A stretch of DNA of 64,000 nucleotides from Tolypothrix tenuis PCC 7101 (GTDB taxonomy: Bacteria > Cyanobacteriota > Cyanobacteriia > Cyanobacteriales > Nostocaceae), in NCBI RefSeq assembly GCF_002368295.1, contig NZ_AP018248.1, positions 1,336,477 to 1,400,476 of the forward strand. Direction: 5' to 3'. Of this stretch, positions 26,554 through 35,168 are shown in pieces. The position numbers and the translations under genes were made by a program. Numbering within the stretch: the first letter of the stretch is position 1; every line of letters begins with the position of its first letter. The notes beneath the pieces were generated by a model. That model had not been told where the DNA came from. It saw only the letters and a program-made list of their open reading frames with translations, and did not search any database.

Positions 26554-27450
26554 ATGACTACACAGCAGATTTTATATCCCAAAAGCAAGTTATGGATGGC
26601 AGCGATTAAACCGCCGATGTATAGTGTTGCCATTATGCCTATTTGGGTAGGAACATCGGTAGCATTTGCAGAAACCAAAAATTTTAATGCAACAATATTT
26701 ACTACTTTTATTGCAGCAGCAATTTTAATTCTGGCGTGGGAAAATATCAGTAATGATGTCTTTGATTCCGAAACGGGGATAGATAAAAATAAACACCATT
26801 CACTGGTAAACTTAACAGGAAAAAAGTTAGTAGTATTTTGGTTAGGAAATCTTTGCTTAATTTTGGGTTTGCTGGGCATACTAGCGATCGCAACTTGGCA
26901 AAAAGACCTAACTGTGATTGGGGTAATTCTGCTTTGTTGTGCTTTGGGCTATATGTACCAAGGGCCTCCCTTTCGTTTAGGATACCAGGGTTTAGGTGAA
27001 ATTCTCTGCTTTTTTGCCTTTGGCCCGTTGGCAGTGGGTGCAGCATACTATAGCCAAACCCAAACTTGGTCAATGACGAGCCTACTAGCTTCAGTAATTG
27101 TCGGCATTGTTACCAGTTTAATTTTATTTTGCTCCCACTTTCACCAGGTAGATGATGACATAGCAGCAGGAAAGCGATCGCCTATTGTCCGCCTGGGAAC
27201 CAAAACAGGATCTCAAGTTCTCATTTGGTTTACCGCGAGTATTTATCTCCTCACCTTGATTTTGGTGTTATGGGGAATTTTCCCTGTCTGGACGCTGTTA
27301 AGTTGGCTAAGTCTACCCTACGCTTTCAAATTATGCCGCCACGTCCAGCAATATCATAATCAGCCAGACAAGGTGAGTAATTGTAAATTTATCGCCGTAG
27401 CCGTACATTTTTGGGCTTGTTTGCTGTTAGGCGTGGGATTTGTGCTTTAA
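26554..27450 (+). CDS. menA: 1,4-dihydroxy-2-naphthoate phytyltransferase (MenA)
   Basis: This UbiA-family membrane prenyltransferase attaches the phytyl chain to DHNA in phylloquinone synthesis. The first aspartate motif NDVFDSETGID (67-77) and a second Asp region at HFHQVDDDIAAGKRSP are present. The 298 residues include about eight transmembrane helices. ATG 26554 gives MTTQQILYPKSKLWMAAIKP, the usual N-terminus before the first helix. It starts the menA-menC-menE strand; a heptad array separates it from menC. In an oxygenic phototroph the donor is expected to be phytyl diphosphate. Confidence 0.94.
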   Translation: MTTQQILYPKSKLWMAAIKPPMYSVAIMPIWVGTSVAFAETKNFNATIFTTFIAAAILILAWENISNDVFDSETGIDKNKHHSLVNLTGKKLVVFWLGNLCLILGLLGILAIATWQKDLTVIGVILLCCALGYMYQGPPFRLGYQGLGEILCFFAFGPLAVGAAYYSQTQTWSMTSLLASVIVGIVTSLILFCSHFHQVDDDIAAGKRSPIVRLGTKTGSQVLIWFTASIYLLTLILVLWGIFPVWTLLSWLSLPYAFKLCRHVQQYHNQPDKVSNCKFIAVAVHFWACLLLGVGFVL

Positions 27451-27452
27451 AG

Positions 27453-27502
27453 GATGAAGCGTAAAGGGTAAAGGGTAAAAGGTGAAGGGTGAAGGGTGAA
27501 GG
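27453..27502. repeat. Heptad array (GGGTAAA/GGGTGAA)n
   Basis: A run of AAGGGTAAAGGG and GGGTGAA units just after menA. Confidence 0.8.
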
Positions 27503-27634
27503 TAAATACCTTAACAGCTTGATAATTCTCTATTCATCTTTCAGCTTCATCTAACACCGGCAAGGCTTTATTCTTTGTGGTTCATCTTTGTACTGTCATC
27601 TAAGGATAAATGACAAAGGACAGAGAACAACAGT

Positions 27635-28654
27635 GTGACTTACAGATTTGAATTTCGTCTGATAGCGCGGAAATTTTTGCGATCGCTTACTACCAGTCAT
27701 GGTAATTGGGATATCCGCGAAAGCATTATTCTTCGTCTGATTGATGCAGCTGGTAGAGAGGGATGGGGCGAAATTCCGCCGATTAGTTGGTTTGGTTCAG
27801 AAACTCTCCCACAAGCTTTAGATTTCTGTCACCAACTACCACAGGAAATCACACAAGAGATCATCTTTTCGATTCCCGATGCTTTACCCGCCTGTCAATT
27901 CGGTTTTGAGTCAGCTTGGGAGGGATTGGGGACTGGGGATTGGGGACAAGGGGACAAGGGGACAAGGGGACAGGGAGATATCCCAATTACCAATTACCCA
28001 TTACCCATTACCCATTACCCATTACCCATTAGCGCCTTATTACCAGCCGGAGAAGCAGCATTAAATACATGGCAAAAACTTTGGGAAGAAGGATATCGGA
28101 CGTTTAAATGGAAAATTGCTGTTGATGCGATCGCAAATGAATTGAAGATTTTTCACTTACTGATTGACAGTTTACCAGCCTCTACAAAACTGCGATTGGA
28201 TGCGAATGCCGGACTTAGCTACCAAGAAGCAGAGTTATGGCTAGAAAATGGTGATAAATTTCCTGAAAAAATGGAATTTCTCGAACAACCGCTAGCAGTG
28301 ACAGAATTTGAGGCGATGTTGCAGCTTAGTAACCGTTATCAAACAGCGATCGCTTTAGATGAATCTGTCGCTACACTCTCACAGCTTCATGCTGCTTATC
28401 AACAAGGGTGGCGAGACATTTTTGTAATTAAGCCAGCGATCGCAGGTTCACCATCCCGTCTGCGGCAGTTTTGTAAGCAGCATAACATTGATGCTGTCTT
28501 TTCCTCCGTCTTTGAAACTGCGATCGGGAGATACGCAGCACTCAAGCTAGCAGCAGAATTATCTCAGCCTAACCGCGCAGTTGGTTTTGGAATCAACCAT
28601 TTATTGAAAAAAGAAGAAGAAACATGGCTTCAACGTTTATGGCAAAACCTGTAA
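27635..28654 (+). CDS. menC: o-Succinylbenzoate synthase (MenC) with repeat insert
   Basis: An enolase-superfamily dehydratase making o-succinylbenzoate for phylloquinone. The KxK pair is Lys158/Lys160 (FKWKIAV); metal ligands are Asp189 (LDANAG), Glu217 (EQPL) and Asp242 (LDESVA); Lys266 (VIKPAI) completes the site. Residues 97-132 (about 27923-28030) are a translated heptad element, GLGTGDWGQGDKGTRGQGD then PITNYPLPITHYPLP, placed just before the conserved LLPAGEAAL. It adds about 30 residues between the capping domain and the barrel without breaking the frame. GTG start at 27635. The 3' end overlaps menE by 31 bases, implying coupling. Confidence 0.93.
   Translation: MTYRFEFRLIARKFLRSLTTSHGNWDIRESIILRLIDAAGREGWGEIPPISWFGSETLPQALDFCHQLPQEITQEIIFSIPDALPACQFGFESAWEGLGTGDWGQGDKGTRGQGDIPITNYPLPITHYPLPISALLPAGEAALNTWQKLWEEGYRTFKWKIAVDAIANELKIFHLLIDSLPASTKLRLDANAGLSYQEAELWLENGDKFPEKMEFLEQPLAVTEFEAMLQLSNRYQTAIALDESVATLSQLHAAYQQGWRDIFVIKPAIAGSPSRLRQFCKQHNIDAVFSSVFETAIGRYAALKLAAELSQPNRAVGFGINHLLKKEEETWLQRLWQNL
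27923..28030. repeat. Heptad-repeat element inside menC
   Basis: GGGACTG/GGGGACAA units form the first half; CCAATTA/CCCATTA units (five or more) form the second. The layout is the same as the spacer arrays. The frame is preserved. Confidence 0.9.
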
Positions 28655-30036
28655 GCTATCTTAATATTCTGAATAATTTAGGTATTGCTGATTGCCTAAT
28701 AGGTTGTGATAGTTCTCAAATGCAGCAATTAGCAGAGGAATGGTATTCAGAACTCTTGCAATTGTCTGCATCAGGAACAAAACTCAAAATAATTTTAGCC
28801 GAACGCCAACCAGAGCGATTTTTAGCAGGTTTTATAGCAGCTTGTGCTGCTAATTTTCCAGTATTTCTCTGTAACCCCGACTGGGGAACACAAGAATGGC
28901 AACAAGTTTTCGATTTAGTACAACCAGATATCATTTGGGGAGACTTAAATAAATTAAATCTTTCTCGCCCCTCATCCGCCTCATCCCCCTTATCTCCCCC
29001 ACCCCCCCACTCACCACTAATCATGATTCCCACTGGTGGATCGTCAGGGAAAATTAAGTTCGCCATCCACACTTGGAACACATTAATGGCATCTGTGCAA
29101 GGATTTAAAGAATATTTTCAGTTAAATTATATTAATTCTTTTTGTGTATTACCGCTTTATCACGTCAGTGGTTTAATGCAATTTATGCGCTCTTTTACCA
29201 CTGGTGGAAAACTAGCTATTTTACCATTCAAAGCATTAGAAGCTGGTCAAATATATGATATTGAAATCTCAGATTTTTTCATATCTTTAGTTCCCACTCA
29301 GCTAAAACGCCTCTTACAAAACCCCTCATTAACTAAGTGGATATCACAATTTCAAACAGTTATGTTAGGTGGTGCGCCTGCGTGGGATGAACTATTAGAA
29401 AAAGCTAGGTTTCATCAAATTCGATTAGCACCTACTTATGGGATGACAGAAACCGCCTCTCAAATAGCTACCTTAAAACCAGATGATTTTCTCAATGGTA
29501 AAGTTAATTCCGGTCAAATTCTTCCCCATGCTCAAATAACTATTTGCAATCAAAAAGGAGAAATCTTAAATTGCAATCAACCAGGAAATATCACTATTCA
29601 AGCACAATCTTTAGCACTGGGATATTATCCAAAAATTTGGGATAAACAAGATAGTTTTTCAGTAGATGATGTTGGCTTTTTAGACGCGCAAGGTTATTTA
29701 AACATTCTGGGGCGTAACAGTGACAAAATAATTAGCGGAGGTGAAAACATCTATCCTGCCGAAGTTGAGTCAACCATTAGAGCAACTCAAATGGTGGATG
29801 ATATTTGTGTAATTGGTGTACCTGATAAGCATTGGGGGCAAGTATTAACAGCAATTTATATTCCTAAAGCATCCTATACATCATTAGAAATTAAAACAGC
29901 TATCCAAGATAAACTATGTAAATTTAAAATTCCCAAATACTGGATTTCTGTATCAACTTTACCTCGCAATTCCCAAGGTAAAATTAACCGCCAACAACTA
30001 CAGAAATTAGTACAAGAAGGCTTAAGTATGAAATAA
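28624..30036 (+). CDS. menE: o-Succinylbenzoate-CoA ligase (MenE)
   Basis: An ANL-superfamily adenylating enzyme that activates OSB to OSB-CoA. The P-loop PTGGSSGKIK is at 136-145, and YGMTETASQI, the hinge region GRNSDKIISGGENIYPAEVE and the C-terminal catalytic lysine in QGKINRQQ are present. Residues 114-131 are a Ser/Pro-rich stretch (about 28963-29016, SPLSPPPPHSP) immediately before the P-loop, possibly another repeat-derived insert. The start is ATG 28624, or ATG 28639 five codons later; both lie inside menC. Third gene of menA-menC-menE. Confidence 0.93.
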   Translation: MASTFMAKPVSYLNILNNLGIADCLIGCDSSQMQQLAEEWYSELLQLSASGTKLKIILAERQPERFLAGFIAACAANFPVFLCNPDWGTQEWQQVFDLVQPDIIWGDLNKLNLSRPSSASSPLSPPPPHSPLIMIPTGGSSGKIKFAIHTWNTLMASVQGFKEYFQLNYINSFCVLPLYHVSGLMQFMRSFTTGGKLAILPFKALEAGQIYDIEISDFFISLVPTQLKRLLQNPSLTKWISQFQTVMLGGAPAWDELLEKARFHQIRLAPTYGMTETASQIATLKPDDFLNGKVNSGQILPHAQITICNQKGEILNCNQPGNITIQAQSLALGYYPKIWDKQDSFSVDDVGFLDAQGYLNILGRNSDKIISGGENIYPAEVESTIRATQMVDDICVIGVPDKHWGQVLTAIYIPKASYTSLEIKTAIQDKLCKFKIPKYWISVSTLPRNSQGKINRQQLQKLVQEGLSMK

Positions 30037-30156
30037 TTTATAACTGATAGAATACTCTAACTTTTAGCAATGACAAATGACTAAGGACCAATGACAGCCC
30101 TAACTAATAATCTTGAATCGCAACGACTTAGAGACCATTTATAAAGTAAATCTTAA

Positions 30157-30304
30157 GTAGGGTGTGTTACGGCTATGAAAGAATTTGGTGCTTAGTGACA
30201 ATGAAATTTAGCCGTAACGCACCATCAATGCGGCGGTGCGTTAGGCGCTAAAATAGTTCTTCTGCGAGAAATCATATTGGAAATAAGCGCCTAACACACC
30301 CTAC
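30157..30304. mobile_element. 148-bp MITE-like element with nested palindrome
   Basis: Perfect 13-base terminal inverted repeats, GTAGGGTGTGTTA (30157-30169) and TAACACACCCTAC (30292-30304), enclose an inner inverted pair TAACGCACC/GGTGCGTTA around 30211-30243. No ORF. It sits between convergent menE and menI. The ends match the shorter copies at 24711 and 39488, which look like solo or deleted forms. Confidence 0.75.
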
Positions 30305-30340
30305 AGTAATTTTATTTTTACTTTATAAATAACCTCTTAC

Positions 30341-30787
30341 CTACATAGTTTCCCTTGCCTTTCTTCTCTCTGCTTCCTCTGTGTCTCTGCGGTTCGTTTC
30401 TAACCAATTGGCTATTTCCACAGGCAATTCCTGCTTAGTTCGACTATTCGCATCAATACAAACGTGCCTTGTAATTGCCTTAGCAACTATTACCTCAGAC
30501 ACAGAAATCTCATAAGCAATTTCAAACTTCTCACCACCTAACTTTTGTGGCATTAAACACACTACTAGCTTATCGCCACAAAACACCGGACGGAAAAAAT
30601 CAACATTAGCATGAACAATCGGAAAAGCTACCGATGGATTGCTAAAAAAAGTTTTTAAATTAATACCTGCTGCTTCTAGAGATTCTTCATAAGCTTCATG
30701 ACAAATCCCCAAAATATTCGCAAAATATACTACCCCAGCAGCATCAGTATCTTGAAAGCGAACGCTACGGTTATATGTAAAAGGCAT
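30341..30787 (-). CDS. menI: 1,4-Dihydroxy-2-naphthoyl-CoA thioesterase
   Basis: A hotdog-fold (4HBT) thioesterase that hydrolyses DHNA-CoA to DHNA, the substrate of MenA; the Synechocystis relative is Slr0204. The signature FQDTDAAGVVYFANIL (11-26) with catalytic Asp13/Asp15 and the ICHEAYEESL helix are intact. The last 19 residues (ETNRRDTEEAERRKARETM) are highly charged and correspond to a spacer-type repeat (CGCAGAGACACAGAGGAAGCAG) that resembles sequences near 6250 and 61200; the stop codon has probably been displaced into a repeat. It faces menE convergently, completing a men cluster lacking only menD, menB and menH. Confidence 0.9.
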   Translation of the reverse strand: MPFTYNRSVRFQDTDAAGVVYFANILGICHEAYEESLEAAGINLKTFFSNPSVAFPIVHANVDFFRPVFCGDKLVVCLMPQKLGGEKFEIAYEISVSEVIVAKAITRHVCIDANSRTKQELPVEIANWLETNRRDTEEAERRKARETM

Positions 30788-31123
30788 AGTTTAATAAATC
30801 AAGCATAAAAATAGCAGACTTACTGCCTGCTCTACATAATTTTACCGTAACTCAGCTAACACACTGACATATTGCATTACTGGCATTTATCTACGGCTAA
30901 TTATCTTATTTGGACTGTATCATGTATCCATATTGATAGGATAGACATCAATACTTCAAGGGATAGCGTTTTGAACTCAAAATTGGTTAAGGGGAAAAGG
31001 TTAAAGGTTTGTTAGTTCCCTTTTCCCATTCCCCTTTTTCCCCTTAACCGATAATTATTGGGATGGACATTATTTAACTCTATATGCTGCCCACCCTAAA
31101 TTTATTGAGAATGCTACAAAATA
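30788..31123. other. Spacer menI-hopA1 with long inverted repeat
   Basis: No gene seen. GGTTAAGGGGAAAAGG (30985-31000) is mirrored by CCTTTTTCCCCTTAACC (31033-31049), a 16-bp stem with one extra T, made of heptad-like units. It could terminate the hopA1 transcript. Confidence 0.6.
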
Positions 31124-32212
31124 TTAGCTGAGAGGAGAGTAAATATCCTGAGAACTAGGATTGAGGTAAGGACGCTGCACATCTACTAGATGACGGTTAA
31201 AGTGGCGGTTAATAGATTGCATCCGTTCATCATAAGCATTCCTGCCTTTATACCAAGCATCCAACAAAGCATTGGCAACAATTTGACAGCGATTCATGCC
31301 AAAAGTTTCTTGTGCGGCAAATTTTTTGATGGGTTCTTCAGCTAAACTTAGCCCAGGTGCCAAAAACTTAGTAAATAGAGGAATTTCGGGGTTAAAATGC
31401 GCCTCATGTTCTGCATACACACCTTGCAGAACCTCACGGATTGCTAGATAGTTGTTACGTTCAAAGTAGAGTACCCCTGAATCGTAACGTCCATAAGCAG
31501 CAGGATTATAGGGAACTTGGAAGCTAAAAGGAATACCAGCTTCGTTGAGTTCCATTGTCAAACTATCCATGAGCGCGATCGCACCAAATGGTGTAAGATT
31601 AAAATAGATTCGTCCTGTACCCAAATCATCCTCTGGGTTGTCTTGTCTTTCCTGTCCAAAATTGCTAACTGCTAAGTAACAGCCGTTTTGGATGCGATTT
31701 TTCGGCATCCATACTGACACTAATTCGCCAATTTTCGCAGCTTGAGAATGAGCCTTCAGATGGCAGTCTGGTTCGATGTACAGTGTCAAACCACCCTTAT
31801 TCACAGCCATGCTACCATCTGGTTCGTGCCGCAACACTTCCCAACTAGGATCAAAATAACCTGTCCCGTGGTTGCAATTATGCAGACGTTCGTAAAATTC
31901 CCCGTCAATTCCTAAAGCGGAATAGTTTTCTAAATTTTGATGTGGTAATTGGTTTGCAGCATCAGCTTTGACAGCTAAAACATTTTGTAAGGAGCCATTG
32001 TAATAGATACCATACAAAAAATTCCGCAGTAATAAAGTTAAATATTTCTGCTGTAAATCTGCAGAATTTTGCTGAAATCTATCTGCTATTTTGGCAGGTA
32101 ATGCAAATGGTTGATAATTGGGATGGTGGATGCAAAAGTTCGGCTCAATCTGAATATTGCTAGCAATATCAAATAGGGAAGTTAGGGGTTGTTGAACAGA
32201 AGAATATACCAT
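31124..32212 (-). CDS. HopA1-family protein (putative phospho-Ser/Thr lyase)
   Basis: The 362-residue protein has the layout of the HopA1 effector family: an N-terminal region with FLYGIYYNGS, a central NGCYLAVSNFGQ/GRIYFNLTPFGAI block, PFSFQVPYNPAAYGRYDSGV and LYFERNNY. Membership is judged from these blocks. In class V lanthipeptide and thioamitide pathways a HopA1-domain enzyme eliminates phosphate from Ser/Thr phosphorylated by an APH-type kinase. Such a kinase gene lies 189 bases upstream on the same strand (32402-33637), the same pairing. No precursor peptide or cyclase gene is visible nearby, so the substrate is unknown. Another role, such as modification of a host protein, is possible. 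Confidence 0.75.
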   Translation of the reverse strand: MVYSSVQQPLTSLFDIASNIQIEPNFCIHHPNYQPFALPAKIADRFQQNSADLQQKYLTLLLRNFLYGIYYNGSLQNVLAVKADAANQLPHQNLENYSALGIDGEFYERLHNCNHGTGYFDPSWEVLRHEPDGSMAVNKGGLTLYIEPDCHLKAHSQAAKIGELVSVWMPKNRIQNGCYLAVSNFGQERQDNPEDDLGTGRIYFNLTPFGAIALMDSLTMELNEAGIPFSFQVPYNPAAYGRYDSGVLYFERNNYLAIREVLQGVYAEHEAHFNPEIPLFTKFLAPGLSLAEEPIKKFAAQETFGMNRCQIVANALLDAWYKGRNAYDERMQSINRHFNRHLVDVQRPYLNPSSQDIYSPLS

Positions 32213-32401
32213 AGTTAATTACCACCTCAAAATTCAGAATGGGAAATTGGACAACCAACAAATAGCCAATACTGTGCCTTCCCTAATGCATACTTTAGGT
32301 CATAAAGACTTTAGGGAAAATTCAGCAGATAAATATATGATGGGAAAAACTTCAAATGCAAAAATTACAATTTTGCATGTTTAATTGTATGCTTGATTCG
32401 C

Positions 32402-33637
32402 TTAACAACCGCGGAGACGGGTTTTTTCGTAATACAAACGAACCAACTGCTTCTCTCTTTCTGGCTGCGGCAATTTATGTACTTTCGCTACAGGTTTTAA
32501 GATTTCGGACTCGGAAATGCCAAACACAGTCAATATACCTTGTTCCGGCATAGTTAATAGGTTTTTCGCCACCGACATCATACAAATGTCAGTATTATCA
32601 AAATCTTGGCGATTTTTAATCTTGTCCTGAATTTGGTGAATCAATCCCAACCCAACAAACTGAACAACTCGTAAAATAAAATCACTACGATACTCTAAAA
32701 TTACGGGGAAAGCATTTAGGTAACCTCGAATTAAAGCCAATATTGAAGGCTGAATCACTTCCAAGGGTGTCACCGCCAGATGCAAAGATTCTTCCAACTG
32801 TAAAGTAGGATCTACTACTAAACTAGAAAGCCAAATCTCTAAATAGCTGGCTAATAATGTACCCAAGTCAAAAGCGGGATCTCCCCAACCGCAAGCTTCC
32901 CAGTCAATTAATCTAATCAGGCAATTATCAAGCTGCTGCCAGCGAGAATGCACTAAAATATTGTTTAACTTCAAATCGTTATGAGTGAGACAGCAAGGAT
33001 TCCATTCATAAGCTAAGTCTGCAATTGCTGACTCTAAACTTTCGTAGCGCTGGTAGAGTTGATAGAATTGCAGCGCTTGGGTGGGAACTTGAGCAAAAAT
33101 CTCTGGTGTAATTGACTCTATCCCTTGAGCCGGATTATAGAAGTGATAACGAAACTGTCCCGCAGGCGCAGTATTCATAAAATCGCGATACTCTCGACCA
33201 TTGAAAGTAGCACGGTGTAACCCTGCTAAAGTTGTGCCTATAGCTGTAGCAATTTCATCGGCAAAAATATCAGTTTTTTGATAAAAATGCCCTAGCTGTT
33301 CATAGTCACTCAAATATTTACGGACAAGGATAGAATTTTCCTCGTCATAATGTAGTAATAATGATGCGATCGCAGAAATATTACCAATAACCGGAAACTG
33401 CTGTAGCAATTGGTGAAACAGCCACTCCTTGAAAAACTCTTGGGGAGTTCCATCATGATGATTGCTGACTTCTTGTTTAACCAGCAGTTTGCGATTATCT
33501 TCCAGACTAACTATTAAATTCAAATTCTTAGTTCTATCTGGTAACTCAGATTCGTTGGTTGCTCCATCTTCTGAGCTACACAGACCTGCTTCTTGCAGAT
33601 ACCGGATAACATTTTGAGAAGACAGTGATAATACCAT
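32402..33637 (-). CDS. APH-type (aminoglycoside/choline kinase-like) phosphotransferase
   Basis: A protein-kinase-like phosphotransferase of 411 residues. The catalytic loop is LTHNDLKLNNIL (His219, Asp221, Asn226) and the metal-binding segment is IDWEACGWGDPAFDLG (Asp245, Asp253, Asp257). The N-lobe has a conserved KLLVKQE strand (Lys54). Antibiotic resistance is possible by family but unlikely from the context: it is immediately upstream of the HopA1-type gene, the kinase-lyase pair used to dehydrate Ser/Thr in class V lanthipeptides and thioamitides. It ends in a basic tail (YYEKTRLRGC). A 1.1-kb spacer precedes it. Confidence 0.82.
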   Translation of the reverse strand: MVLSLSSQNVIRYLQEAGLCSSEDGATNESELPDRTKNLNLIVSLEDNRKLLVKQEVSNHHDGTPQEFFKEWLFHQLLQQFPVIGNISAIASLLLHYDEENSILVRKYLSDYEQLGHFYQKTDIFADEIATAIGTTLAGLHRATFNGREYRDFMNTAPAGQFRYHFYNPAQGIESITPEIFAQVPTQALQFYQLYQRYESLESAIADLAYEWNPCCLTHNDLKLNNILVHSRWQQLDNCLIRLIDWEACGWGDPAFDLGTLLASYLEIWLSSLVVDPTLQLEESLHLAVTPLEVIQPSILALIRGYLNAFPVILEYRSDFILRVVQFVGLGLIHQIQDKIKNRQDFDNTDICMMSVAKNLLTMPEQGILTVFGISESEILKPVAKVHKLPQPEREKQLVRLYYEKTRLRGC

Positions 33638-34760
33638 GTATTATTATTTCCTAGTACGTAAAATTGCGGGAAGAATCACCTATCTCAGGATTACCTGAAA
33701 TCTAGTATTTTTAGGTAGATAGCAACTAACGTATGAATATCTATAATTATTCGTACTATCTATTAATATCCCATCTAAATTACAAAAATCTGCCAAAATG
33801 CCAATATATTATTTGCTGTTTCTTTAATATCCCTTTACAGTTTGATAACTTAAATTGTGCAATCTTTACATTTATGAGCATAGCTACGTAGGTATATTTT
33901 GATTTCTGCGCTTGTGTCTTTTGATGTACACAGGTTTTCACGTTTTGGCAGCTTTAATAAAATCTAATGACATTATTAATACTGCAATCTTGTTGGATTT
34001 AACTAAGTAGTGCAGTTATTAAGCTGTATATATCAAGCTAGATATTTTAGGCATTGGCATTTGACATTTATTCTCCTCATACCAATTACCAAATGCCATT
34101 GGAAAAAAACTCTTAGTAATGGATGTTGTTAGATGCTAAAAACAGAGTTTTGGAGATGATAAAAAACGGTATTGTGCATCACATAAATGTGATGATTCAC
34201 GCTTCTACCAATCTTCCAGACTCTTAGATTCTCAAAATATGAGATTCAGCATTCATATTTTTATTTAACATCATCAAGCAAACAAAACCGGATATTTTAG
34301 CTGAGTAAAAATTATTTTTTTTAGAGAAATTTTAATATTTACTTTCCAAATTCATTGTAAATTGTCGCTTTGATAACTGAATTTTTAATCATTTCTAGAC
34401 ACACAGCGCAAATTTTCCTGTGCGGCAGGGCTTAGTATGCATATATTACGAGGTCAAACTTAGATATTACAAACTTTCTAACAACTAACTGAGAATAAAT
34501 GATGTTGTAGAGCAATTGATTGAGGGGTATGACCCATCATTTATGATTTACCTAAATTACAAATGCTAAAACTATTAACCCGTAATTTATCTATGTACAA
34601 ATAACAAGCGCCAGATAGCACCTGCATCATGAGGCGTTAAACTCTTCTAGGCAATAATAGAACAAATATACTATATAATTACTTAGGGCATTAGGCATTG
34701 GGCATTGGGTAATGAAAATATCTCCCAGTCCCCAGTCCCTAATCCCCAGTCCCCAACCCC
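33638..34760. other. Long AT-rich spacer, no gene found
   Basis: About 1.1 kb, the largest gene-free stretch here. I searched both strands for a short peptide gene preceding the kinase gene. The only ribosome-site/ATG combination is AGGAG 5 bases before a six-codon frame near 34068-34051 on the minus strand, too short to support. A bipartite heptad array (GGGCATT, then CCCCAGT) occupies 34684-34757. The rest shows nothing I can assign. Confidence 0.5.
34684..34757. repeat. Bipartite heptad array
   Basis: GGGCATTAGGCATTGGGCAT units are followed by CCCCAGT/CCCTAAT units, as at 18892-19048. It ends at the stop of the TMEM14-like gene. Confidence 0.88.
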
Positions 34761-35081
34761 CTACTTCACACCCACCATTTGATTTACCATCAGTATCAAT
34801 GCCAACACACCCAAAATAATCATTAATCCTGAAGGCATAAACTTGCGGGTTTTCGCTAGCCGCAAGCTAAAGAAAACCACTAATGCAGCAGTAATAAAAG
34901 CTGCTACAAATAAACCCCATATTTGGCCTTGTAATTGCAAAAAGGCAGCAATAATGAGTAATAAACCGCTAATACTACCACTTAGCAGGGAAATTTTACT
35001 ACTTGCTAGAACATAGCCAATGATGCCGCCAATCAAAGCCAAAATACCATAGACAAATGCGGCAACTATACCTAATTCCAT
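34761..35081 (-). CDS. TMEM14-like small membrane protein
   Basis: A 106-residue protein with four hydrophobic helices: MELGIVAAFVYGILALIGGI, ISLLSGSISGLLLIIAAFLQ, WGLFVAAFITAALVVFFSLR and MPSGLMIILGVLALILMVNQ. The Gly-rich helices and size fit the TMEM14/FAX1 family, linked in plastids to fatty-acid export. ATG 35081 is chosen over 35138 because the extra 19 residues are polar and would push the first helix inward. It is divergent from the DUF815 gene. Confidence 0.75.
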   Translation of the reverse strand: MELGIVAAFVYGILALIGGIIGYVLASSKISLLSGSISGLLLIIAAFLQLQGQIWGLFVAAFITAALVVFFSLRLAKTRKFMPSGLMIILGVLALILMVNQMVGVK

Positions 35082-35168
35082 TGTTAAAACCTGTGTAGAT
35101 TTTGATTTTGCGGCCGCGGTCGCCAGACAATTTACCATAGCTGTTGAAGCTCATCACCCAATTGATTG

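Noticed and set aside
32356..32553. 65-codon plus-strand ORF near the HopA1/APH genes, considered as a RiPP precursor
   Set aside because: Mostly antisense to the 3' end of the kinase gene, no ribosome site, no leader/core pattern.
34045..34080. AGGAG plus ATG on the minus strand upstream of the kinase gene
   Set aside because: It opens only a six-codon frame (MSNANA); too short to be a precursor peptide.
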